The position numbers were made by a program, and so were the translations under genes. Positions 8,429 to 16,901 of a stretch of DNA of 52,070 nucleotides are shown here, piece by piece; the first letter of the stretch is position 1, and every line of letters begins with the position of its first letter. The notes under the pieces were generated by a model. That model was given only the letters and a program-made list of their open reading frames with translations. It made no database searches and was not told the DNA's origin. The stretch spans positions 1 through 52,070 of the forward strand of contig NZ_BJYX01000023.1 in NCBI RefSeq assembly GCF_007991735.1, written 5' to 3'. The DNA comes from Terrabacter aerolatus (GTDB taxonomy: Bacteria > Actinomycetota > Actinomycetes > Actinomycetales > Dermatophilaceae).

Positions 8429-8617
8429 TCAGGGCTGGCGCCGTGGTCGGGAGAGCGCCAGCCCGAGGCCACCGACGGCGACGATCGGCCCGATGACCGC
8501 CCACAGCGTGACGCCGGACATGGCGCTGCCGCCGATGTAACCCAGTCCCTGCAACGTCCACAGCGCCCCGACGAGCAGCACGATGACGCCGATGATGATG
8601 CGCACGGGCCGAGTCAT
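8429..8617 (-). CDS. small two-helix membrane protein
   Basis: 62 aa with two hydrophobic segments (about residues 5-25 and 36-56) separated by GLGYIGGSAMSG, ending in the basic tail SRPRRQP. The LWTLQGLG...GSAMSG pattern recurs in many short actinobacterial membrane proteins of unknown function. Start ATG at 8617. The tandem hairpin repeat begins 35 bp upstream of its start. Confidence 0.6.
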   Translation of the reverse strand: MTRPVRIIIGVIVLLVGALWTLQGLGYIGGSAMSGVTLWAVIGPIVAVGGLGLALSRPRRQP

Positions 8618-8651
8618 GACGGGGCCTGCAGCGATGTACTCATGTCCCGAC

Positions 8652-8815
8652 GCTACGTCACTGCTCCCGTGAGCGGAGCAGTGACGTAGCGACCGGAGGG
8701 TGTTCCCCGGGATCTCCTACGTCAGTGCTCCCCTGGGCGGAGCAGTGACGTAGCGGGGGGAGGGTGTTCCCTCGGGACCTCCTACGTCAGTGCTCCCATG
8801 GGCGGAGCAGTGACG
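8652..8815. repeat. three tandem ~65-bp hairpin repeats (terminator / REP-like array)
   Basis: Three units, starting near 8652, 8717 and 8782, each hold an inverted repeat of the form CTACGTCANTGCTCC - 7-nt loop - GGAGCAGTGACGTAG. Unit 1 is perfect over 16 bp (8652-8667 with 8675-8690). Unit 2 has one mismatch (8717-8731 with 8739-8753). Unit 3 (8782-8796 with 8804-8815) has lost the outer end of its right arm. Linkers share GGAGGGTGTTCC and CGGGANCTC. The array lies just after the stop codon of the lipase-like gene (minus strand), so transcription termination is the simplest role, but three copies are more than one terminator needs. Confidence 0.85.
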
Positions 8816-8825
8816 GAGGGATCCG

Positions 8826-9755
8826 TCAGGCTGGGGCAGCGACGAGGTGGGCGTCGAGCCAGTTGACGATCTCGACCTCGACCTCGTCGCGGTTGGTCTC
8901 GTTGAGGATCTCGTGGCGGGCCTCCGGCCACAGCGTCATCGTCACGTCGCGGACGCCGAGCCGGCGCAGCTGGTCGGCGACCTGGCGCACGCCCTTGCCG
9001 TTCGCGCCGACCGGGTCCTTGTCGCCCGAGGCGAGGTGGACCGGCAGGTCCTTGGGCACCCGGGCGGCCACCGCGTCGGTGTTGACGGACTCGAGGCCAC
9101 GGAGCAGGTCGGCGAATCCGCCTGCGCTGAAGACGAATCCGCAGTCGGGGTCGTTGACGTACTTGTCCACCTCGGCGGTGTCGCGCGAGAGCCAGTCGAA
9201 GTCGGTGCGGGTCGGCTTGAAGGCCTTGTTGTACTGCGCGAAGCTCAGCGTGTTCATGAGCCCGCTCGCGTGGGCGTGACCCCGCAGGCGCGCCTGAGTC
9301 GAGGCCAGGAAGATGCCGACCCGGCCGATCGCGCCCGAGCCCCCCGCGGTGCCGGTCAGCACGAGGCCCGCGAGCTCGGAACCGTACTGCGCGGCATACC
9401 CCCGCGAGAGGAACGAGCCCATGCTGTGACCGAGGAGGTAGACGGGCACTCCCGGCTGCTCCTCGCGCGCCCGGGCGGTCACGGCGTGCAGGTCGTCGAT
9501 GACGGTCTGCCACCCGTCGCGCTCGGCGAAGAGGCCGCGGGCGCTGGAGGTCTTGCCGTGCCCACGGTGGTCCGAGCCGTACACGGCATACCCGTGGTCG
9601 GTGAGGCGCTGGGCGAAGCGGGCGTAGCGGCTCGAGTGCTCGGCGAGCCCGTGCGCGATCTGCACGACCGCCTTGGGGGCGTCGTCGGGCAACCAGCGGT
9701 TGACGAAGACCTCGGTGCCGTCGGGCGTGGTCAGCGTGAAGGTGCTGCTCTGCAT
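8826..9755 (-). CDS. monoacylglycerol lipase-like alpha/beta hydrolase
   Basis: 309 aa from the ATG at 9755. Serine aminopeptidase S33/Hydrolase_4 type fold: QIAHGLAEHSSRYARFAQRL and YAVYGSDHRGHGKT are characteristic of monoacylglycerol lipases; nucleophile elbow GHSMGS with Ser about 111; Asp in SGDKDPVG; His in EARHEILNE. Likely hydrolyses monoglycerides or lysophospholipids; a phospholipase/carboxylesterase role is the alternative. No signal peptide, so cytoplasmic. A GTATGCCG octamer lies 10 bp upstream of the start and the triple hairpin array follows the stop. Confidence 0.8.
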   Translation of the reverse strand: MQSSTFTLTTPDGTEVFVNRWLPDDAPKAVVQIAHGLAEHSSRYARFAQRLTDHGYAVYGSDHRGHGKTSSARGLFAERDGWQTVIDDLHAVTARAREEQPGVPVYLLGHSMGSFLSRGYAAQYGSELAGLVLTGTAGGSGAIGRVGIFLASTQARLRGHAHASGLMNTLSFAQYNKAFKPTRTDFDWLSRDTAEVDKYVNDPDCGFVFSAGGFADLLRGLESVNTDAVAARVPKDLPVHLASGDKDPVGANGKGVRQVADQLRRLGVRDVTMTLWPEARHEILNETNRDEVEVEIVNWLDAHLVAAPA

Positions 9756-9947
9756 GGCCGAACTGTATGCCGCGACGGCGCTGCGCTGACCCGAACCGCC
9801 CGAGGTGCCCGGTGACCGTTTCGGTGGGCTTCTGCCCGACCCCACAAATACGGGTGCCCGAATCTATTTACATGAGACCGAACGGGTGGTTTCCTAGGTG
9901 AAGCGGCCCGATGGGGGACCGACAGTCAACGAGGACGAGGGAGTCCG
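9756..9947. promoter_or_regulatory. control region between lipase and fructose PTS operon
   Basis: 192 bp without a gene, including an unusually A/T-rich stretch (9841-9898). TTTACA at 9867-9872 and a TAGGTG at 9895-9900 could be promoter elements, but their spacing (22 nt) is too long to call. ACCG/CGGT-type inverted motifs recur (ACCGTTTCGGT near 9823 and ACCGAACGGGTGGT near 9877); they are candidate operators for the DeoR-type repressor encoded next door. CCCACAAATAC at 9841 falls in the same low-GC patch. Confidence 0.35.
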
Positions 9948-10709
9948 ATGTACGCAGCGGAGCGCCAGCAGCGGATCATCGCCGAGGCGCGTCGTGCCGG
10001 CCGCGTCGAGGTCACGGCGCTCGCCGACTCCCTCGGGGTCGCCGCCGAGACCGTCCGTCGCGACCTGACGGCCCTCGAGCGCCGCGGCTCCCTGCGCCGG
10101 GTGCACGGCGGTGCGATCCCCGTCGAGCGCCTCGAGGTCGAGCCGACGCTCGCCACCCGCTCCGGTCGGCTCGCCGACGTCAAGCGCCGCATCGCCGCCC
10201 GTGCCCTCGACGAGCTCCCCAGCGGCGGCAGCATCATCCTCGACGCCGGGTCGACGACCCTCGCCGTCGCCGAGATGCTCCCGCCCGACCTCGACCTCAC
10301 GGTGCTGACCAACAGCCTCGCCGCCGCGACGGTGCTCTCGACGCACCCCGGCATCTCCCTCTACCTCCTCGGCGGCCGCGTCCGCGGCACGACCGGCGCC
10401 GCCGTCGGCGACTGGGCCACCGGGGCCCTGGCCGACATCGTCGTCGACGTCGCGATCATCGGGACCAACGGCCTCTCCGTCGCTCGCGGCCTGACGACGC
10501 CCGACCAGTCCGAGTCGCTCGTCAAGCGCGCCATGGTCCGTGCCGCCCGCAAGTGCGTGGTCCTCACCGACTCGAGCAAGACCGGCGACGACCACCTCCA
10601 CCGATTCGCCCAGCTCGCCGACGTCGACGTCGTCATCACCGACACCGACCTCGACGACGACGTCGCCGCCGAGATCCGCGCGGCCGGACCGGAAGTGGTG
10701 ACCGCATGA
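9948..10709 (+). CDS. fruR: DeoR-family transcriptional repressor of the fructose operon
   Basis: 253 aa. N-terminal DeoR HTH (residues ~1-57): MYAAERQQRIIAEARRAGRV, then VTALADSLGVAAETVRRDLTAL, then LRRVHGGAIP. C-terminal sugar-phosphate-sensing DeoRC domain with ILDAGSTTLAVAEMLP and VDVAIIGTNGLS. Members encoded at the head of fruK-fruA operons typically repress them and are released by fructose-1-phosphate or a related sugar phosphate. ATGA overlap with fruK at 10706. A different sugar-phosphate effector cannot be excluded. Confidence 0.85.
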   Translation: MYAAERQQRIIAEARRAGRVEVTALADSLGVAAETVRRDLTALERRGSLRRVHGGAIPVERLEVEPTLATRSGRLADVKRRIAARALDELPSGGSIILDAGSTTLAVAEMLPPDLDLTVLTNSLAAATVLSTHPGISLYLLGGRVRGTTGAAVGDWATGALADIVVDVAIIGTNGLSVARGLTTPDQSESLVKRAMVRAARKCVVLTDSSKTGDDHLHRFAQLADVDVVITDTDLDDDVAAEIRAAGPEVVTA

Positions 10710-11668
10710 TCGTGACCCTGACCCCCAACCCGAGCATCGACCGGGCCGTCCTCATCGACGCGCTCCGGCGGGGCGAGGTGCACCGGGCCAGCAGCAGCCG
10801 GATCGACCCGGGCGGCAAGGGCGTCAACGTCTCCCGGGCCCTCGCGGCCCAGGGCGGCTCGACCGTCGCGGTGCTGCCGAGCGGAGGCCCCGAGGGGCAC
10901 CTGCTCGAGGAGCTCCTCGACGCGGCCGGCGTCGCCTACGCGTCCGTCCCGGTCCGCGGTTCGGTGCGGATGAACATCAGCGTCCTCGAGCCCGACGGCA
11001 CGACGACCAAGCTCAACGAGCCCGGTCCGGACCTGTCCGCCGACGAGGTCGAGGCGCTGCTCGCCACGACGCTCGAGCGCGCCGCCGGCGCCGGCGCGGC
11101 GCGCGGCGCCGAGTGGGTCGTCGGGTGCGGGAGCCTGCCGCCCGGCGCCCCCACCGAGCTGTATGCCGTCCTCGTCAGCCGGGTGCGCGAGCGCGGTGGG
11201 CGCGTCGCCATCGACTCCTCCGGCGCGCCCTTCGCGGCCGCCGTCGCCGCGAAGCCGCACCTCATCAAGCCCAACCACGAGGAGCTCGCCGAGCTCGTCG
11301 ACCACGAGCTGCCCACCCTGGGCGACGTGCGCGACGCGGCCCGCGAGCTCGTGAGGTCCGGCATCGACGTCGTGGCCGTCAGCCTCGGCGGCGACGGTGC
11401 CCTGCTCGTGACGGCCGACGAGTGCGCGCACGCACGGGCCACCATCACGGCCCCCCAGTCCACCGTGGGCGCCGGCGACTGCATGCTCGCCGGCCTGCTC
11501 CACGGCCTGTCCACCGGCCTCGACCCGGCGGACGCCCTCATGACGGGGGTGACGTGGGGCGCCGCGGCGGTCACCCTCCCCGGAAGCCGCGTGCCCACAC
11601 CCGACGACCTCGACGGCATACGCGCTGTGCTGAGCCGCGAGCCCGACCTCGACCGCGTCCTCTCGTGA
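10706..11668 (+). CDS. fruK: 1-phosphofructokinase
   Basis: 320 aa PfkB-family kinase that phosphorylates fructose-1-phosphate to fructose-1,6-bisphosphate. Opening IVTLTPNPSIDRAV is typical of FruK/LacC/PfkB; the substrate motif DPGGKGVNVSRAL and the C-terminal PfkB signature STVGAGDCMLAGLL, with the catalytic Asp in GAGD, are intact. Start overlaps the fruR stop (ATGA); fruA begins 49 nt downstream. The neighbouring fructose EII fixes the substrate as fructose-1-phosphate. Confidence 0.93.
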   Translation: MIVTLTPNPSIDRAVLIDALRRGEVHRASSSRIDPGGKGVNVSRALAAQGGSTVAVLPSGGPEGHLLEELLDAAGVAYASVPVRGSVRMNISVLEPDGTTTKLNEPGPDLSADEVEALLATTLERAAGAGAARGAEWVVGCGSLPPGAPTELYAVLVSRVRERGGRVAIDSSGAPFAAAVAAKPHLIKPNHEELAELVDHELPTLGDVRDAARELVRSGIDVVAVSLGGDGALLVTADECAHARATITAPQSTVGAGDCMLAGLLHGLSTGLDPADALMTGVTWGAAAVTLPGSRVPTPDDLDGIRAVLSREPDLDRVLS

Positions 11669-11717
11669 CGCGCCCAAGACGCCGAACCACTGATCGTCCC
11701 TCCGGAAAGGAAATCCC

Positions 11718-13772
11718 ATGTCCCTGATCACCGAAGAGCAGGTCATCCTCGACCTCACCGGTGCCGATCGCCACGAGGCGACCCGGAGGCTCGGCGAGCG
11801 CCTCGTCGCCTCCGGCCGGTGCACCGACCTCGACCAGTTCCTGGCCGACGTGCGCAAGCGCGAGGAGACGATGGCGACCGGGCTGCCCGGCGGCATCGGC
11901 ATCCCGCACGCCCGCAGCACCGCCATCACCGAGCCGTCGCTCGTCTTCGGACGCGCGGCTGACGGTGGCGGCATCGACTGGGGCGCCAAGGACGGCCCGG
12001 CCACGCTCATCTTCCTCATCGCGGCCCCCGAGGGCGGCGGCGACGCGCACATGCAGATGCTGCCCAAGCTCGCCCGTGCCCTGATGAAGAAGGACTTCAA
12101 GGCCGCGCTCGCAGCCGCGACGACGGAGGCCGAGGTCGTCCGCATCGTCAGCGCCGAGGTCGAGCTCGACCAGCCGGCTGCTGCCGCCGACGCCGACCGC
12201 ACCGGAGCCGCAGCCGCGGCCCCGGCCGCCAAGCGCTCGCTCACCCTCGTCGGCGTCACCTCGTGCCCCACCGGCATCGCCCACACCTACATGGCGGCCG
12301 AGGGTCTCGAGAACGCCGCCAAGGCCGCCGGCCACACGATGCTCGTCGAGACGCAGGGATCCGCTGGGTCCAAGCCGCTGAGCGCCGCCCAGATCGCCGC
12401 GGCCGACGCCGTGATCTTCGCCCACGACCTGCCCGTCAAGGACGCCCGCCGCTTCGCCGGCAAGCCCCTCGTCGACGTCGGCGTCAAGAAGGGCATCTCG
12501 GACGGTCCTGCCCTCGTCACCCAGGCCGAGCAGCTCGTCGCCGAGTGGGACGCCGACCCGAGCAAGCGCGACGCCGCCGTCGCGGCAGCCGGTGCCGCCG
12601 GCCCCACCGGTGGGCTCGTCTCGAAGGTCGAGGAGGGCGCGAGCACGGGGACCAAGATCCGCCAGTGGCTCATGACCGGTGTGTCCTACATGATCCCGTT
12701 CGTCGCCGCCGGTGGCATCCTCATCGCCCTGTCGTTCATGCTCGCCCAGGTCGCCCTCGGCCAGCAGGGCGCCATCGAGATCGTCAAGTACAACCTCAAG
12801 CCCGGCGACCCGCTCAACATCGCGACGACCTTCAGCCCGACCAGCCTCACCTCGTGGGCGGCGCTGCTCTTCGTCATCGGTGGCGCGTCGTTCGGCTTCC
12901 TCGTCCCGATCCTCTCGGGCTTCATCGCCTTCGCCATCGCCGACCGGCCCGGCCTCGTGCCCGGCATCGTCGGCGGGTCCATCGCCGCGACGATGGGTGC
13001 CGGCTTCCTCGGCGGTCTCGTCACCGGTCTGCTCGGCGGCTTCGTCGCCCGCTGGATCTCCGGCTGGAACGTCGCCAAGGGAGTCCGGGGCGTCATGCCC
13101 GTGGTGGTCATACCGCTGCTCAGCTCGTTCATCACGGTCGGCCTCTTCATCACCGTCCTCGGTCGCCCCATCAAGGGCCTGACCGACGGGCTCAACAGCT
13201 GGCTCACCGGCATGAACGGCGCGAGCGCCGTCGTCCTCGGCCTCATCCTCGGCGCCATGATGGGCTTCGACCTCGGCGGCCCGGTCAACAAGGTGGCCTA
13301 CGCCTTCGCCACGACGGGCCTGGCCGCGGCCGGCGCCTCCACCGACGCGCCCCAGCTGAAGATCATGGCCGCGGTCATGGCCGCCGGCATGGTCGCCCCG
13401 CTCGCCATGGCCCTCGCCACGACGGTCCGTCCGCACCTGTTCACCGAACCGGAGCGCGAGAACGGCAAGGCGGCCTGGCTGCTCGGGTTCTCGTTCATCT
13501 CCGAGGGAGCGATCCCGTTCGCCGCGGCCGACCCGGTGCGCATCATCGCCTCCTCGGTCGTCGGCTCGGCGATCACCGGGGCGCTCGCGATGATGTTCGG
13601 AGCCACCCTCCGGGCCCCGCACGGAGGCATCTGGGTGCTGCCGCTCATCGGCAACTTCCTGATGTTCCTGCTCGCACTCGCCCTCGGCGTGCTCGTCATG
13701 ACGGGCCTCGTCGTGGCGCTGAAGTCCCGCGAGCACAACCTTGCGCAGATCGAGGCGACCGCTACGGTCTGA
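11718..13772 (+). CDS. fruA: PTS fructose transporter subunit IIABC
   Basis: 684 aa fused permease that imports fructose as fructose-1-phosphate. EIIA domain ~1-150 with phosphorylated His in GIGIPHARS (H64); Ala-rich linker ~155-172; EIIB domain ~173-275 with VGVTSCPTGIAHTYMAAEGL, the phosphocysteine at C183; EIIC membrane domain ~310-670 beginning GVSYMIPFVAAGGILIALSF and containing the GFDLGGPVNK loop and SEGAIPFAAADP. Ribosome binding site GGAAAGGA 8 nt before the ATG. Directly follows fruK and precedes ptsH, so the whole phosphorelay can be expressed from one locus. Confidence 0.95.
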   Translation: MSLITEEQVILDLTGADRHEATRRLGERLVASGRCTDLDQFLADVRKREETMATGLPGGIGIPHARSTAITEPSLVFGRAADGGGIDWGAKDGPATLIFLIAAPEGGGDAHMQMLPKLARALMKKDFKAALAAATTEAEVVRIVSAEVELDQPAAAADADRTGAAAAAPAAKRSLTLVGVTSCPTGIAHTYMAAEGLENAAKAAGHTMLVETQGSAGSKPLSAAQIAAADAVIFAHDLPVKDARRFAGKPLVDVGVKKGISDGPALVTQAEQLVAEWDADPSKRDAAVAAAGAAGPTGGLVSKVEEGASTGTKIRQWLMTGVSYMIPFVAAGGILIALSFMLAQVALGQQGAIEIVKYNLKPGDPLNIATTFSPTSLTSWAALLFVIGGASFGFLVPILSGFIAFAIADRPGLVPGIVGGSIAATMGAGFLGGLVTGLLGGFVARWISGWNVAKGVRGVMPVVVIPLLSSFITVGLFITVLGRPIKGLTDGLNSWLTGMNGASAVVLGLILGAMMGFDLGGPVNKVAYAFATTGLAAAGASTDAPQLKIMAAVMAAGMVAPLAMALATTVRPHLFTEPERENGKAAWLLGFSFISEGAIPFAAADPVRIIASSVVGSAITGALAMMFGATLRAPHGGIWVLPLIGNFLMFLLALALGVLVMTGLVVALKSREHNLAQIEATATV

Positions 13773-13846
13773 TCAGGGCGTGATCGCGATCGCCGTCTGA
13801 CCACCAACGACGCACGAACACCCGTTTCCAACGAAGGAGCACGTCC

Positions 13847-14116
13847 ATGGCAACCCGCACCGTCACCATCGCCTCCTCGGTGGGCCTCCACGCCCGCCCG
13901 GCCGCCCTGTTCGTCGAGGCGGCCAGCGCGTCCGGGCTCGACGTCGAGATCGCCAAGCCCGGCGAGGACCCGGTCGACGCGACGAGCATCCTCGGCGTCA
14001 TGGCCCTCGGGGCCAGGCACGGCGAGGAGGTCGTCCTGACGGCCGACGGCGACGGCGCCGACGAGACGCTCGACTCGCTCGTCGAGCTCCTCTCGCGCGA
14101 CCTCGACGCGGAGTAA
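13847..14116 (+). CDS. ptsH: PTS phosphocarrier protein HPr
   Basis: 89 aa, normal HPr length. Active-site His15 in VGLHARPAALF; the Ser46-type regulatory site lies in DATSILGVMALG. AAGGAG sits upstream of the ATG. 74 bp separate it from fruA and only 5 bp from ptsI. Transfers phosphate from enzyme I to EIIA of FruA. Confidence 0.95.
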   Translation: MATRTVTIASSVGLHARPAALFVEAASASGLDVEIAKPGEDPVDATSILGVMALGARHGEEVVLTADGDGADETLDSLVELLSRDLDAE

Positions 14117-14121
14117 GGACC

Positions 14122-15828
14122 ATGGCCGAGTCGGACACCCAGCCGGACACCCAGCCGGAGACCCGGCACGGCATCGGCGTCAGCCCGGGCACGGCATACG
14201 GACCGGTGGTGCAGGTCGCACCGCCGGTCCGGCCGCCGGCCGACGAGAAGGCGGTCGACGACGAGGAGGCCGCGCTCGCCGACGTGCGCGCGGCCTTCGA
14301 GTCGGTCGCCGTCTCCCTCGAGGAGCGGGCGACACGGGTCGACGACACGGCCCAGCAGATCCTCAAGGCGACCGCCCTCATCGCGCGCGACAAGGGGCTC
14401 GTCAAGGCCGCCGCCAAGGAGCTCGCGGCCGGCCACGGCCGGGCGCACTCGATCGAGAACGCGGTCGAGACGTATGCCGCGCAGTTCGAGGCGCTCGGCG
14501 GCTACTTCGCCGAGCGGGTCGCCGACCTGCGCGACGTCGGATCCCGTGCCGTCGCAGCGGTGCTCGGCGTCCCGGCGCCCGGCGTGCCGCCCTTCTCCGA
14601 GCCGAGCGTCATCGTCGCGGAGGACCTCGCGCCCGCCGAGACGGCGACGCTCGACCGGCGCCTCGTCGTCGGCATCATCACCGAGGCAGGCGGTCGCACG
14701 AGCCACACGGCGATCCTCGCGGCCCAGATGGGCATCCCGGCCGTCGTGCAGCTCGCCGGCGCCACCGAGATCGCGCCCGGCACGCCGGTCGCGCTCGACG
14801 GCGACACCGGCGAGGTCACGATCGCCCCGGACATGGAGCTCGTGACGGCACAGCGCGAGCGGGCCGCCCGGCGTGCCGAGGCGCTCGGGCGGCTCTCCGG
14901 TCCGGGACGCACGTCCGACGGCGCCGAGGTGGCCCTGCTCGCCAACATCGGTGGGGTCGAGGACGCCGTCGCCGCGGGCGCCCAGGACCTCGAGGGCGTC
15001 GGGCTCTTCCGCACCGAGTTCGTCTACCTCTCCGCGGCCAAGGCGCCGACGGTCGAGGAGCAGACCGAGATCTACCGTGGCGTCTTCGCGCCGTTCGAAG
15101 GGCGCCGGGTCGTCGTGCGCACCCTCGACGCCGGCGCCGACAAGCCGCTGAAGTTCGCCGACCTCGGCCCGGAGGAGAACCCGGCCCTCGGGCGACGCGG
15201 ACTCCGGCTCTCGGCCGAACGGCCCGACCTGCTCGACGCGCAGCTCGAGGCCCTCGCCATCGCCGCTCGCGAGACGGGCGCCGACGTCCGCGTCATGGCC
15301 CCGATGGTCGCGACGGCCGAGGAGGCGGCCTGGTTCGCCCGGCGCGTCCGCGAGAACGGCCTGCCCAAGGCCGGCGTCATGATCGAGGTGCCGGGGGCCG
15401 CGCTCCGGGCGCACCACGTGCTCGGCGAGGTCGACTTCGGCTCGCTTGGCACCAACGACCTGGCGCAGTACACGATGGCCGCCGACCGCATGCAGGGCGC
15501 GCTGTCCGACCTGCTCGACCCGTGGCAGCCCGCCGTGCTCGATGTCGTCGGGCTCGCCTGCGACGGCGCCGCCCGGGTCAACCGCCCCATCGGGGTGTGC
15601 GGTGAGTCGGCGGGTGACCCGCTGCTCGCCCTCGTGCTCGTCGGGCTCGGCGTCTCGTCGCTGTCGATGGCCCCGAGCAAGGTGCCGGTCGTCCGGCTCG
15701 CGCTCTCGCTCCACTCGGTCGCCGAGTGCCAGGCGATCGCCGTGGCCGCCCGCAGCGCCCGGACGGCCGTCGACGCCCTCACCGCCGTCCGCGAGGCCGC
15801 GAGGACCGAGCTCACCGACCTGCTCTGA
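14122..15828 (+). CDS. ptsI: PTS enzyme I (phosphoenolpyruvate-protein phosphotransferase)
   Basis: 568 aa, usual enzyme I length. N-terminal HPr-binding/phosphohistidine part with GGRTSHTAILAAQMGIPAVV (H195), PEP-binding TIM-barrel part with GVGLFRTEFVYL, RTLDAGADKPL, the SLGTNDLAQYTMAADR metal/PEP site, and the catalytic Cys in GVCGESAGD. A short Gln/Thr/Asp-rich N-terminal extension (SDTQPDTQPETRHG) precedes the conserved GIGVSPG start. Starts the phosphorelay from PEP to HPr. Confidence 0.95.
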   Translation: MAESDTQPDTQPETRHGIGVSPGTAYGPVVQVAPPVRPPADEKAVDDEEAALADVRAAFESVAVSLEERATRVDDTAQQILKATALIARDKGLVKAAAKELAAGHGRAHSIENAVETYAAQFEALGGYFAERVADLRDVGSRAVAAVLGVPAPGVPPFSEPSVIVAEDLAPAETATLDRRLVVGIITEAGGRTSHTAILAAQMGIPAVVQLAGATEIAPGTPVALDGDTGEVTIAPDMELVTAQRERAARRAEALGRLSGPGRTSDGAEVALLANIGGVEDAVAAGAQDLEGVGLFRTEFVYLSAAKAPTVEEQTEIYRGVFAPFEGRRVVVRTLDAGADKPLKFADLGPEENPALGRRGLRLSAERPDLLDAQLEALAIAARETGADVRVMAPMVATAEEAAWFARRVRENGLPKAGVMIEVPGAALRAHHVLGEVDFGSLGTNDLAQYTMAADRMQGALSDLLDPWQPAVLDVVGLACDGAARVNRPIGVCGESAGDPLLALVLVGLGVSSLSMAPSKVPVVRLALSLHSVAECQAIAVAARSARTAVDALTAVREAARTELTDLL

Positions 15829-15852
15829 GGTCCCTGCGAGAAGGAGGCCGCG

Positions 15853-16371
15853 ATGACGCTGCCCGATGCACCACGTCGGAGGGTGAACTACTTCGAGGGG
15901 CGCCTCCTCAGCGCCGACGACTTCCGGGACGAGCAGCAGGCCGGCCGTGAGCGATCGTGGCTGCACAACCGGATGCTCCACGGCTCCGGTGTCGTCGAAG
16001 GGCTCGACGTCTCGGTCGACGGCGATGTCGTCGTCGTGTCACCGGGCATGGCCATCGACGCGGTCGGTCGGGAGATCGTGCTGACCGAGCGCGCCGGGGT
16101 CGACGGGAGCGCCGTCACCCCCGACAGCCACGGGCGCGTGCACCTCGCGGTGGCGTGGGACGAGGTGCCCGACGACGAGGTCGTCGGCCCTGACGGTCCG
16201 GTGCCGGGACACTACGTCGAGCGCCCCCGGCTGGCGCTCTTCGAGAGCGGAGCGGGCGGGCCCGACAGCGCGGGCGTGGTCCTGGCCCGCGTCCACCGAG
16301 CCGGGGCCGTCCTCGTCGCGGACGGTTCGGTCCGGCGTCACGTCCGGCGCTCGGGGCACGGGGACCGCTGA
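15853..16371 (+). CDS. orphan baseplate/tail-like conserved protein, function unknown
   Basis: 172 aa with a strong ribosome binding site (AAGGAGG) 24 nt after the ptsI stop. The N-terminus RRRVNYFEGRLLSADDFRDE, followed by RSWLHNRMLHGSGVVEGLDV, is a pattern I associate with proteins of phage tails and contractile injection systems (a YF-G-LL-DF-Q element followed by an LHG-GVV-GL turn). The rest is beta-rich (VVVSPGMAIDAVGREIVL). No other tail, sheath or baseplate gene is present here, so it is either a domesticated member or a domain used in another context. The family assignment is from memory of motif shape, hence the modest confidence. Confidence 0.45.
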   Translation: MTLPDAPRRRVNYFEGRLLSADDFRDEQQAGRERSWLHNRMLHGSGVVEGLDVSVDGDVVVVSPGMAIDAVGREIVLTERAGVDGSAVTPDSHGRVHLAVAWDEVPDDEVVGPDGPVPGHYVERPRLALFESGAGGPDSAGVVLARVHRAGAVLVADGSVRRHVRRSGHGDR

Positions 16372-16489
16372 GCCGCTCGACCTCCCGGGTGAGCACTCTC
16401 ATAGCCGCCGGAGGGACTGGCCCCCGAGGCCGCTCGATAGACTCGAGATGGACGTCGAGCACGGCGCCCACGCGGCAAAGGAGCTCGGC

Positions 16490-16831
16490 ATGAGCACGTC
16501 CAGCCTGTACATGGAGCGGGTCCGCCTCGAGGACGGGTACCACGAGGACGACCTCCCCTTCATCGAGCACGCCCTGACCCAGCTGTTCACCCAGCTGGAG
16601 CGCTTCGACCCGTCGATGGTGCACATCGGTCTGCGGGTCAAGGACCGCGGGCAGCCGGGCATGCACACCTCCGTCGAGGTCTGCATCAGCGGACTGCCGA
16701 CCGTCATCGGCGTCTCCAACCTGGACGACACCAAGGCCGCCCTCAACGACGCCGAGGCCAAGGTCGTCGCGCAGCTGCGCGAGGCCGCCGACCGGCACCA
16801 CGACCGCCGACCGCGCCAGGCCCGCCACTGA
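16490..16831 (+). CDS. S30AE/HPF-like small protein (putative ribosome-associated factor)
   Basis: 113 aa from the ATG at 16490, chosen because AAAGGAG lies 7 nt upstream; an in-frame ATG at 16448 has no such site. The order of elements (helix with ALTQLFTQLERF, strands HIGLRVKDR and TSVEVCISGLP, final helix AALNDAEAKVVAQLREAADR, basic His/Arg tail) resembles the beta-alpha-beta-beta-beta-alpha S30AE fold of hibernation factors HPF/YfiA. It lacks the long C-terminal dimerisation domain of actinobacterial long HPF. The assignment is structural guesswork; a TAGACT box at 16438-16443 may be its -10. Confidence 0.45.
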   Translation: MSTSSLYMERVRLEDGYHEDDLPFIEHALTQLFTQLERFDPSMVHIGLRVKDRGQPGMHTSVEVCISGLPTVIGVSNLDDTKAALNDAEAKVVAQLREAADRHHDRRPRQARH

Positions 16832-16901
16832 GACACGCCCTCCGGGCGCCGAGGTATGCCGTCGCGCCCGGGCGCGAGGCCACACCTCGACCCGCGAGGG
16901 C

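Noticed and set aside
8652-8815. CRISPR array, because of regularly spaced palindromic repeats
   Set aside because: Only three units, the linkers are similar to each other rather than unique spacers, and no cas gene is present.
11571-13736. Very long minus-strand open frame opposite fruA
   Set aside because: Composition (Asp/Gly/Arg runs) is that of an antisense shadow; fruA on the plus strand has all EII motifs.
15853-16371. Contractile injection system or prophage locus
   Set aside because: No sheath, tube, spike, AAA ATPase or phage gene occurs nearby; a single baseplate-like protein is not enough.
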